Source: Arenicola marina
Taxonomy: Eukaryota; Annelida; Polychaeta; Arenicolidae
Length of the DNA: 64,000 nucleotides
Assembly: GCA_964019135.1 (NCBI GenBank)
Contig: OZ025255.1
Coordinates: forward strand, 41,012,811-41,076,810
Reading direction: 5' to 3'
Of this stretch, positions 13,120 to 22,724 are shown piece by piece; position 1 is the stretch's first letter; each line of letters starts with the position of its first letter. The position numbers and the translations under genes were made by a program. The notes below the pieces were generated by a model. It was given only the letters and a program-made list of their open reading frames with translations, did not search any database and had not been told where the DNA came from.

Positions 13120-13651
13120 TAGAGACCGTATGTGGTAGGGTTAACTGTGGATCTCAATGATGAATCTCCCTCTTCGGGATAGGATCAGTGTGTGGAGGGT
13201 TAACTGTGGATCACAACGATGGATCGCAATCCTCAGGTAGAATCAGTGTATAGTGGGGTTAACTGTGGATCACAGTGATGGATCGCACTCTTCGGGTAAA
13301 ATCAGTGTATTGTGGGATTAACTGTGGATCATAACAATGAATCGCACTCTTCGGGTAGAATCAGTGTATGGTGGGGTTAACTGTGGATCACAGTGATGGA
13401 TCGCGCTCTTCGGGTAGAATCAGTGTATTGAGGGGTTAACTGTGGATCACAGTGATGAATCGCATTCTTCGAGTAGAATCAGTGTATGGTGGGATCAACT
13501 GTTGAGCACAGCGATGGATCCCACTCTTCGGGTAGAATCAGTGTATGGTGCGGTTAACTGTGGAGCACAGCGATGGATCCCACTCTTCGGGAGAGGATCA
13601 GTGTATGGAGACGTTAACTGTGGATCACAACGATAGATCGCACTCTTCGAG
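13120..13651. repeat. 59-bp minisatellite array
   Basis: About nine copies of a 59-bp unit. TTAACTGTGG recurs at 13,141, 13,200, 13,259, 13,318, 13,377, 13,436, 13,495 (as TCAACTGTTG), 13,554 and 13,613. Each unit also contains GATCGCACTCTTCGGGTA and AATCAGTGTATGG. Outer units are more degenerate than inner ones. The array runs directly into the 15-bp array, with CACTCTTCGAG followed by CTGTGTGCCG. Confidence 0.95.
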
Positions 13652-16163
13652 CTGTGTGCCGTTAGGCTGTGTGTCGTTGGGCTGTGTGTCGTTGGGCTGT
13701 GTGCCGTTGGGCTGTGTGTCGTTGGGCTGTGTGTCGTTGGGCTGTGTGTCGTTGGGCTGTGTGCCGTTGGGCTGTGTGTCGTTGGACTGTGTGTCGTTGG
13801 GCTGTGTGTCGTTGGGTTGTGTGCCGTTGCGTGCCGTTAGGCTGTGTGTCGTTGGGCTGTGTGCCGTTGAGCTGTGTTGTTGGGTTGTGTGCCGTTGGGT
13901 TGTGTGCCGTTGGGCTGTGTGTCGTTGGGCTGTGTCGTTGGACTATGCCGTTGGGCTGTGTGTCGTTGGGCTGTGTGCCGTCGGGCTATGTGTCGCTAGG
14001 CTGTGTGCCGTTGGGCTGTGTGTCGTTGGGCTGTGTGTCGTTGGGCTGTGCGCCGTTTGGATGTGTGTCGTTGGGTCGTGTGTCGTTGGACTGTAGGTCG
14101 TTGGGCTGTGTGTCGTTCGGCTGTGTGTCGTTGGACTGTGCCGCTGGGTTGTGTGCCGTTTGGATGTGTGTCGTTGGGCTGTGCCGTTGGCCTGTGTGTC
14201 GTTGGGCTGTGTGCCGTTGGGCTCTGTGTCGTTGGGCTGTGCCGTTGGGTTGTGTGTCGTTGGGCTGTGTATCGTTGGGCTGTGTGTCGTTAGACTGTGT
14301 GTCGTTTGGCTGTGTGCCGTTGGGCTGTGTGTCGTTTCGCTCTGTGTCGTTAGGTTGTGTGTCGTTAGGCTGTGTGTCGTTGGACTGTGCCGCTGGGCTG
14401 TGTGCCGTTTGGATGTGTGTCGTTGGGCTGTGCCGTTGGCCTGTGTGTCGTTGGGCTGTGTGCCGTTGGGCTCTGTGTCGTTGGGCTGTGCCGTTGGGTT
14501 GTGTGTCGTTGGGCTGTGTATCGTTGGGCTGTGTGTCGTTAGACTGTGTGTCGTTGGGCTGTGTGCCGTTGGGCTGTGTGTCGTTTCGCTCTGTGTCGTT
14601 AGGTTGTGTGTCGTTAGGCTGTGTACCGTTGGGCTGTGTGCCGTTGGGCTGTGTGTCGTTGGGTTGTGTGTCGTTGGGCTGTGTGTCGTTAAGCTGTGTG
14701 TCGTTGGGCTGTGTGTCGTTGGGCTGTGTGTCGTTGGGCTGTGTGCCGTTTGGCTGTGCGTCGTTAGGCTGTGTGCCGTTGGGCTGTGTGTCGTTGGGCT
14801 GTGTGTCGTTAGGCTGTGTGTCGTTGGGCTGTGTGTGGCTGGGCTGTGTGCCGTTGGGCTGTGTGTCGTTGGGTTGTGTGTCGTTAGGCTGTGTGCCGTT
14901 GGGCTGTGTGCCGTTGGGCTGTGCCGTTGGGCTGTGTGTCGTTGGGCTGTGTGTCGTCAGGCTGTGTGTCGTTGGGCTGTGTGCCGTTGGGGTGTGTGTC
15001 GTTGGGCTGTGTGCCGTTGGGCTGTGCGCCGTTGGGCTGTGTGTCGTTGGGCTGTGTGTCGTTGGGCTGTGTGCCGTTGGGCTGTGTGTCGTTGGGCTGT
15101 GTGCCGTTGGGCTGTGTGTCGTTGGGCTGTGCGCCGTTGGGCTGTGTGTCGTTGGGCTGTGTGTGGCTGGGCTGTGTGCCGTTGGGCTGTGTGCCGTTGG
15201 GCTGTGTGTCGTTGGGCTGTGTGTCGTTGGGCTGTGTGTCGTTGGGCTGTGTGTCGTTGGGCTGTGTGTCGTTGGGCTGTGTGCCGTTGGGCTGTGTGCC
15301 GTTGGGCTGTGTGTCGTTGGGCTGTGTGTCGTTGGGCTGTGTGTTGTCGGGCTGTGTGCCGTTGGGCTGTGTGCCGTTGGGCTGTGTGCCGTTGGGCTGT
15401 GTGTCGTTGGGCTGTGTGTCGTTGGGCTGTGTGTCGTTGGGCTGTGTGTCGTTGGGCTGTGTGCCGTTGGGCTGTGTGTCGTTGGGGTGTGTGTCGTTGG
15501 GCTGTGTGTCGTTGGGCTGTGTGCCGTTGGGCTGTGTGCCGTTGGGGTGTGTGTCGTTGAGCTGTGTGCCGTTGGGCTCTGCGCCGTTGGGCTGTGTGCC
15601 GTTGGGTTGTGTGCCGTTGGGCTGTGTGCCGTTGGGGTGTGTGTCGTTGGGCTGTGTGTCGTTGACTGTTTGTCGTTGGGTTGTGTGCCGTTGGGCTGTG
15701 TGCCGTTGGGGTGTGTGCCGCTGGGCTGTGTGCCGTTAAGCTGTGTGTCGTTGGGCTGTGTGTCGTTGGGCTGTGTGTCGTTGGGCGGTGTGTCGTTGGG
15801 CTGTGTGCCGTTGGGCTGTGTGTCGTTGGGCTGTGTGCCGTTGGGCTGTGTGTCGTTGGGCTGTGTGTCGTTGGGCTTTGTGTCGTTGGGCTGTGTGTCG
15901 TTGGGCTGTGTGCCGTTGGGCTGTGTGTCGTTGGGCTGTGTGCCGTTGGGCTGTGTGCCGTTGGGCTGTGTGTCGTTGGGCTGTGTGTCGTTGGGCTTTG
16001 TGTCGTTGGGCTGTGTGTCGTTGGGCTGTGTGCCGTTGGGCTGTGTGTCGTTGGGCTGTGTGCCGTTGGGCTGTGTGCCGTTGGGCTGTGTGTCGTTGGG
16101 CTGTGTGCCGTTGGGCTGTGTGTCGTTGGGCTGTGCGCCGTTGGGCTGTGTGTCGTTGGGCTG
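13652..16163. repeat. 15-bp minisatellite array
   Basis: About 165 copies of a 15-bp unit, CTGTGTGYCGTTGGG, in which Y alternates between T and C. The left part (13,652-14,930) is degenerate, with 13-bp and other short units. The right part is nearly homogeneous. Because 15 is a multiple of three, several frames stay open: an 836-codon plus frame of pentapeptides such as CVSLG, a second plus frame of CRWAV, and a 739-codon minus frame of QPNDT/QPNGT. The T/C variant is synonymous only in the CRWAV frame, and indels shift frames freely. I call this non-coding satellite DNA. Confidence 0.95.
14136..14640. repeat. 249-bp higher-order repeat within the 15-bp array
   Basis: The irregular block that starts near CCGCTGGG at 14,141 recurs at 14,390. 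Both copies contain the same ordered variants (TTTGGATG, GTTGGCCTG, GGGCTCTGTG, TTTCGCTCTG). It is a local tandem duplication inside the degenerate part of the array. Confidence 0.8.
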
Positions 16164-17040
16164 CTTATTCAAGTGTTGATTCAGCTTGGTTATAAGTAGA
16201 TGCATACATCTGTATTCCTTCTTGGGTTTTTGTTGATGTATATACTTTTTCTGAAGATGTTAATGTATGTGCTGTATCTGAACACGTTTATGTACATACT
16301 TTTACTGTAGCCCGTCGTGGGACGTCCTAGAGGTGTTTCTCATCCCATGATTATTGACGCGGGAGATAGTGTAGGCGTGAGGCTTATAAAGGAAAAGTCC
16401 CAAGCTGCTTGGCTCGTTTGAGATCAGAATCGGATTACAGAATCGTTACAGTCATCACTCTTTTACAGGACAGCCACATGACTATTAGCCTTTGCAATAA
16501 CTCTATATTAATTACACATGCACACATCTGTACAGTGTACATCTGTTAATCTCTAAGAGGCTCATCCATAAACGGTAAAACGGTAATATTTTTTCTTATA
16601 TATTTTCCAATATATTAATAGATGGAAGACAATCTTAACAGTCCATTACGCGCTGATCGCAGTTATGGAACGTTTGTACTTGTAACCAGTTTACCGCCAC
16701 CAGTATCGCTACATCAAAACAAGACCGATTTACCGATCCCACTGCGACCGTATAACCGTTGCTTGTGGATCCCTCCGCCGATGGACGGCTGACGATGTGT
16801 GCACGGCCCCCCGGTGTAGTAATACTGCCCGCCAACACCTGGGGTGGCTGGCAAGTGCTGGACTCCCCAGTGACATGCAGCGCCGCTGGCGGCCGACGAG
16901 AGAAGACTCCACGCCAGACCGTCCGACCGCGGGCCGCACCGCTGGCATGACGACGGGGCGGGTGGGGGCAGAATGTTGTGTACCATCCAATGCCAGAGAG
17001 TGCCAAGCTCGCCGCGTCTGGTGATTCCTGGCGCGACAGA
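16164..17040. other. Spacer between arrays, copy 1; possible LTR or promoter remnant
   Basis: A non-tandem segment of 877 bp. The left half (about 16,290-16,490) has a TATA motif and a short palindrome. The same heptamer, CTTTTAC, lies before TGTAGCCCG at about 16,305 and again near 16,463. This resembles the layout of a small LTR or insertion, but no tRNA primer site, gag or pol sequence is visible. The GC-rich right half holds a 123-codon minus frame (16,635-17,006) and shorter shadow frames with no domain I recognise. Confidence 0.4.
16385..16412 (+). promoter_or_regulatory. TATA-box-like motif with adjacent palindrome, copy 1
   Basis: TATAAA lies at 16,385-16,390 in a moderately GC-rich setting. 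It is followed 9 bp later by the palindrome CCAAGCTGCTTGG at 16,400-16,412. The arrangement is reminiscent of a polymerase II or LTR promoter. It recurs unchanged in the duplicate at about 18,683-18,710. No transcript can be assigned. Confidence 0.25.
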
Positions 17041-18160
17041 GCTCTTGTCCCGTGAGCCTAGTGTTTTAGTCCCGTGGGACCCAGTTTTTTTGGACGGTGA
17101 GACCTGGTGTTTTAGTGGGTGAGACCGGGTGTTTTAGTCGGTGAGACCCGGTGTTTTAGTCGGTGAGCCCCGGTGTTTCAGTCCCGTAAGACCTGGTTTT
17201 TTAGTCCAGTGAAACCTGATGTTTTAGTTGGTGAGACCTAGTGTTTTAATTGGTGAGACCTAGTGTTTTAATCGGTGAGACCTGATGTTTTAGTCCCGAA
17301 AGACCTGGTGTTTTAGTCGGTGAGAGCTGGTGTTTTAGTCCGGTGAGACCTGGTGCTTTTGTTGGTGAGACCTGGTGTTTTAGTGTAGTGAGACCTGGTG
17401 TTTTAGTCGGTGAGACCTGGTGTTGTTGTCGGGGAGACCTGGTATTTTAGTCGGTGAGAGCTGGTAGTCCGATGTAACACGAGGTTTAATCCAGTTAGAC
17501 CTAATGGTTTAGTCTAGTGAGATCTGGTGTTTTAGTCTAGTGAGACCTAGTGTTTTAGTCGGTGAGACCTGGTGTTTTAGTTTGTGAGACCTGGTGTTTT
17601 AGTTGGTGAGACCTGAAATTTTAGTGTAGTGATACCTGGTGGTTTAGTCTAGTGAGACGTGATGTTTTTGTCTGGTGAGACCTCGTGTTTTAGTTTGTTA
17701 GATCTGGTGTTTTAGTCCGGTGAGACCTGAGGTTTCAGTCGGTGAGAGCTGGTGTTTTAGTCGGTGAGACCCGGTGTTTTAGTCGGTGAGCCCCGGTGTT
17801 TCAGTCCCGTAAGACCTGGTTTTTTAGTCCAGTGAAACCTGATGTTTTAGTTGGTGAGACCTAGTGTTTTAATTGGTGAGACCTAGTGTTTTAATCGGTG
17901 AGACCTGATGTTTTAGTCCCGAAAGACCTGGTGTTTTAGTCGGTGAGAGCTGGTGTTTTAGTCCGGTGAGACCTGGTGCTTTTGTTGGTGAGACCTGGTG
18001 TTTTAGTGTAGTGAGACCTGGTGTTTTAGTCGGTGAGACCTGGTGTTGTTGTCGGGGAGACCTGGTATTTTAGTCGGTGAGAGCTGGTGTTTTATTCCAG
18101 TGAGACCTAGTGTTTTAGTCCAGTAAGACCTGGTGTTTTTTTAGTCCGATGTAACACGAG
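17041..18160. repeat. 21-23-bp minisatellite array, left block
   Basis: Tandem copies of a GT-rich unit around GTGAGACCTGGTGTTTTAGT, with linkers CGG, CCGG, CCAG or TTG giving lengths of 21-23 bp. A larger pattern of about 624 bp is visible: GGTGAGCCCCGGTGTTTCAG occurs near 17,163 and again near 17,787. The block is cut at 18,160 by copy 2 of the 2,298-bp duplication. Confidence 0.93.
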
Positions 18161-20458
18161 GTGTGTCGTTGGGCTTTGTGTCGTTGGGCTGTGTGTCGTT
18201 GGGCTGTGTGCCGTTGGGCTGTGTGTCGTTGGGCTGTGTGCCGTTGGGCTGTGTGCCGTTGGGCTGTGTGTCGTTGGGCTGTGTGTCGTTGGGCTTTGTG
18301 TCGTTGGGCTGTGTGTCGTTGGGCTGTGTGCCGTTGGGCTGTGTGTCGTTGGGCTGTGTGCCGTTGGGCTGTGTGCCGTTGGGCTGTGTGTCGTTGGGCT
18401 GTGTGCCGTTGGGCTGTGTGTCGTTGGGCTGTGCGCCGTTGGGCTGTGTGTCGTTGGGCTGCTTATTCAAGTGTTGATTCAGCTTGGTTATAAGTAGATG
18501 CATACATCTGTATTCCTTCTTGGGTTTTTGTTGATGTATATACTTTTTCTGAAGATGTTAATGTATGTGCTGTATCTGAACACGTTTATGTACATACTTT
18601 TACTGTAGCCCGTCGTGGGACGTCCTAGAGGTGTTTCTCATCCCATGATTATTGACGCGGGAGATAGTGTAGGCGTGAGGCTTATAAAGGAAAAGTCCCA
18701 AGCTGCTTGGCTCGTTTGAGATCAGAATCGGATTACAGAATCGTTACAGTCATCACTCTTTTACAGGACAGCCACATGACTATTAGCCTTTGCAATAACT
18801 CTATATTAATTACACATGCACACATCTGTAGAGTGTACATCTGTTAATCTCTAAGAGGCTCATCCATAAACGGTAAAACGGTAATATTTTTTCTTATATA
18901 TTTTCCAATATATTAATAGATGGAAGACAATCTTAACAGTCCATTACGCGCTGATCGCAGTTATGGAACGTTTGTACTTGTAACCAGTTTACCGCCACCA
19001 GTATCGCTACATCAAAACAAGACCGATTTACCGATCCCACTGCGACCGTATAACCGTTGCTTGTGGATCCCTCCGCCGATGGACGGCTGACGATGTGTGC
19101 ACGGCCCCCCGGTGTAGTAATACTGCCCGCCAACACCTGGGGTGGCTGGCAAGTGCTGGACTCCCCAGTGACATGCAGCGCCGCTGGCGGCCGACGAGAG
19201 AAGACTCCACGCCAGACCGTCCGACCGCGGGCCGCACCGCTGGCATGACGACGGGGCGGGTGGGGGCAGAATGTTGTGTACCATCCAATGCCAGAGAGTG
19301 CCAAGCTCGCCGCGTCTGGTGATTCCTGGCGCGACAGAGCTCTTGTCCCGTGAGCCTAGTGTTTTAGTCCCGTGGGACCCAGTTTTTTTGGACGGTGAGA
19401 CCTGGTGTTTTAGTGGGTGAGACCGGGTGTTTTAGTCGGTGAGACCCGGTGTTTTAGTCGGTGAGCCCCGGTGTTTCAGTCCCGTAAGACCTGGTTTTTT
19501 AGTCCAGTGAAACCTGATGTTTTAGTTGGTGAGACCTAGTGTTTTAATTGGTGAGACCTAGTGTTTTAATCGGTGAGACCTGATGTTTTAGTCCCGAAAG
19601 ACCTGGTGTTTTAGTCGGTGAGAGCTGGTGTTTTAGTCCGGTGAGACCTGGTGCTTTTGTTGGTGAGACCTGGTGTTTTAGTGTAGTGAGACCTGGTGTT
19701 TTAGTCGGTGAGACCTGGTGTTGTTGTCGGGGAGACCTGGTATTTTAGTCGGTGAGAGCTGGTAGTCCGATGTAACACGAGGTTTAATCCAGTTAGACCT
19801 AATGGTTTAGTCTAGTGAGATCTGGTGTTTTAGTCTAGTGAGACCTAGTGTTTTAGTCGGTGAGACCTGGTGTTTTAGTTTGTGAGACCTGGTGTTTTAG
19901 TTGGTGAGACCTGAAATTTTAGTGTAGTGATACCTGGTGGTTTAGTCTAGTGAGACGTGATGTTTTTGTCTGGTGAGACCTCGTGTTTTAGTTTGTTAGA
20001 TCTGGTGTTTTAGTCCGGTGAGACCTGAGGTTTCAGTCGGTGAGAGCTGGTGTTTTAGTCGGTGAGACCCGGTGTTTTAGTCGGTGAGCCCCGGTGTTTC
20101 AGTCCCGTAAGACCTGGTTTTTTAGTCCAGTGAAACCTGATGTTTTAGTTGGTGAGACCTAGTGTTTTAATTGGTGAGACCTAGTGTTTTAATCGGTGAG
20201 ACCTGATGTTTTAGTCCCGAAAGACCTGGTGTTTTAGTCGGTGAGAGCTGGTGTTTTAGTCCGGTGAGACCTGGTGCTTTTGTTGGTGAGACCTGGTGTT
20301 TTAGTGTAGTGAGACCTGGTGTTTTAGTCGGTGAGACCTGGTGTTGTTGTCGGGGAGACCTGGTATTTTAGTCGGTGAGAGCTGGTGTTTTATTCCAGTG
20401 AGACCTAGTGTTTTAGTCCAGTAAGACCTGGTGTTTTTTTAGTCCGATGTAACACGAG
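18161..20458 (+). repeat. 2,298-bp segmental duplication, copy 2
   Basis: Direct tandem copy of 15,863-18,160. It begins abruptly with a 15-bp-array unit after ACACGAGGT and ends at the next ACACGAGGT, where the array continues into TTAATCCAG. Because the copies are almost identical, the event is either very recent or an assembly artefact. Confidence 0.93.
18462..19338. other. Spacer between arrays, copy 2
   Basis: Duplicate of 16,164-17,040 with a single C-to-G difference noticed near 18,829. It carries the same TATA-like motif (about 18,683) and the same 123-codon minus frame (18,933-19,304). Because the copies are so young, retention of the frame says nothing about coding. Confidence 0.6.
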
Positions 20459-20912
20459 GTTTAATCCAGTTAGACCTAATGGTTTAGTCTAGTGAGATCT
20501 GGTGTTTTAGTCTAGTGAGACCTAGTGTTTTAGTCGGTGAGACCTGGTGTTTTAGTTTGTGAGACCTGGTGTTTTAGTTGGTGAGACCTGAAATTTTAGT
20601 GTAGTGATACCTGGTGGTTTAGTCTAGTGAGACGTGATGTTTTTGTCTGGTGAGACCTCGTGTTTTAGTTTGTTAGATCTGGTGTTTTAGTCCGGTGAGA
20701 CCTGAGGTTTCAGTCGGTGAGAGCTGGTGTTTTAGTCGGTGAGACCTGGTGTTTTAGTCCAGTGAGACCTAGTGTTTTAGTGGGTGAGACCTGGTGTTTT
20801 AGTCCAGTGAGACCTAGTGGTTTAGTCGGTGAGACCTGGTGTTTTAGTCGGTGAGACCTGAACTTTTAGTCGGTGAGACCTGGTGTTTTAGTCTAGTGAG
20901 ACCTGGTGTCTT
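19339..20912. repeat. 21-23-bp minisatellite array, right block
   Basis: The same unit as at 17,041-18,160. The first 1,120 bp is the duplicated part. From 20,459 the array continues with a third copy of the block that begins TTTAATCCAGTTAGACC, then with simpler units. It ends at about 20,912 at TGTCTTTGTCCTGG. Confidence 0.93.
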
Positions 20913-22200
20913 TGTCCTGGGGGTCTGATGCATAGTTCTGCATAGTTCTCACTCTGTAAATGTGACATTAGCACTCGAATTACTACATCCCGCGGGAGGG
21001 GGAGGGCGAGGAAAGGGGGGGGGGGCACACATGTCGAGACGCCGCAGCTGAGAAGCGACATCTGGCGATTGTTTACGGAATCACTTGGCACATTTAAGAT
21101 TCTGCCAAATGCATATGTCTTTACTCGACGACGCCGCGGAATTGTTTTGCCCAAAGAGACACGTGGTCCTGGAAAATTTGTTACATGGCAACATGATTGG
21201 ATAAGACAGACGGCGTGTTAATGCTGTTAATATGCCATATGATGTCTGATGAATACAACATTACAACAACAATACATCTACTTCCCAATCTGGCATAGTG
21301 GTTTACGCGCCGTTATGTTGCATTCCTCGGGGTGAACGGAACAAAAGACAAACAAGGGAAACTGCGTTTGCGATTAACTCTATTCCCAGTTTACATCCAT
21401 GATCTATGAAGTGACATTAATTTTAGTGAAACCCACTCCCATAAACCATCGAGATAAGCACGTCTGTTTGGACATGCCTCGCCTACACGATACACTTTTT
21501 CCACGGCACAACCGCCCATTGATCAAGCGGCGCAGACGGAATTCGCTCGCACGCGGTCGCGTTTGAAGAGACGTCTTAGAAAAGGAAGCGGCAAAACAGG
21601 CATTTGTCGGAAAGCAGGTGCTCCCCTGCCGCTAGCCTCATGGGGGGACAGGGCGGGACCGGCGATTTACTGCCGCATGACGCGGTCCGGGCCCATGTTT
21701 GACCTCATTCTGTCCCAGTTGTGCCTTCACCCTCCGCTCTTGGGAATCGCCCACCACTTCCGCCTCCGCCATTTGCATGTGAGCCGTCTGAGTGTATTAT
21801 TCCGCGCACACATCGCGAGCCTCGGTATCAAAAAAGCTACGTACATAAAAGAAACATGATATTTACGAGTCCCCCGTCGGACTGCGCCGCGGTCTTCAGT
21901 CCACAAGGGCCCCACCACCACTACAGCCCCATATGGCTCTCTCCGGCCCAGCCCGGCTGGCCAGTGTTTGTCCAAGCACAGTTTTATTATTGTTGCCCAA
22001 TTTCCCCCTTGCGATCAAATCGACGTTAATGCAACCTGTGATAAATAGATCTTATATCACGTTCATATCCCCTAGTTTTGAACAGTAAAGATGCGACATT
22101 GCTGATGCTTCCACTTGTTCCTCTGCGCTGACTTTGATCTGGGTGTTGAAATGCCATCAATTGGAGATGTCAATGGGTTGATCAGTATAAAGCGCCTTCC
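20913..22200. other. Single-copy spacer, no gene recognised
   Basis: Non-repetitive DNA with a GC-rich centre (about 21,530-21,970). Overlapping frames of about 80-100 codons on both strands show no recognisable motif. A G-run lies near 21,017-21,026. The centre could be an exon-containing or CpG-rich segment, but nothing in the sequence settles this. Confidence 0.5.
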
Positions 22201-22204
22201 CAAA

Positions 22205-22560
22205 ATAAATCAATAGTCATCTCTCCCCGTCACTCTCTCTTATTTTTTCTCTCCCTCTCTTCTCTTCTCCCTCGTTTCTCCCTCTCTTCTTCTCTCTCTC
22301 TATTCTCCCTCTCTGTTTAGTTTCTCCCTCTTTCTCCTCTCTCAATGTGTTTCTTTTCTCATTCTCTCCCCCTATCTTATCTATCTCTCTGTTTAAACTA
22401 TCACTCTTTCTAATCTCTCATTGCGTTTCCTTTCCGAGAGGCGAGTGGGGAGTCCCTCCCCACTCGCCTCTCTCTTTGTCAGCTTTTTTTGTTCTTCTCT
22501 CCTCCTCCCTCCTGGCACTTCGTTTTCACAGACGCCTTCTTATCATCACTCTGCAGTGAT
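22205..22560. repeat. Pyrimidine-rich low-complexity tract
   Basis: Irregular CT/TCTCCC runs from about 22,215 to 22,420 form a near-continuous pyrimidine tract on the plus strand. It resumes after the hairpin at 22,436-22,472 and fades by about 22,560. Confidence 0.85.
22436..22472. other. Perfect 17-bp-arm hairpin
   Basis: GAGAGGCGAGTGGGGAG is followed by the 3-nt loop TCC and then by its exact reverse complement. The left arm is purine-rich although it lies in a pyrimidine-rich tract, as if the downstream CT-rich segment had been copied back in inverted orientation. It could extrude as a cruciform or fold as RNA. Confidence 0.9.
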
Positions 22561-22724
22561 GATCAACTTAACTTGCGTGACAGTCCCTATATGTCAGCTA
22601 TTTTGCCAATATTTCCTCCTGTCCCAGCCCTCTGCCTCTGGTATTCTATCAAACTTCCGACCATGCCCCCTCGTCTCCAACTATCCTTCAACTTATATCC
22701 CGTACAATTAGCTTGCAAGTTGTT

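Larger units (their letters stand above)
15863..18160 (+). repeat. 2,298-bp segmental duplication, copy 1
   Basis: This copy spans the last part of the 15-bp array, the 16,164-17,040 spacer and the first 1.1 kb of the 21-23-bp array. It matches copy 2 at an offset of exactly 2,298 bp; TTGGGCTTTG at 15,871 and 18,169 is one anchor. The only mismatch I noticed is ATCTGTACAGTG in this copy against ATCTGTAGAGTG in copy 2, near 16,531 and 18,829. The junction cuts both tandem arrays, consistent with unequal exchange or an assembly duplication. Confidence 0.93.

Noticed and set aside
13669..16179. 836-codon Cys/Val/Leu repeat protein on the plus strand
   Set aside because: The 15-bp period keeps several overlapping frames open at once. 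Unit-length changes shift frame, and no non-repeat coding sequence flanks it.
16635..17006. 123-codon minus-strand gene, with an identical copy at 18,933-19,304
   Set aside because: No recognisable domain. The identity of the two copies comes from the recent duplication, and frames on the other strand are equally open in this GC-rich stretch.
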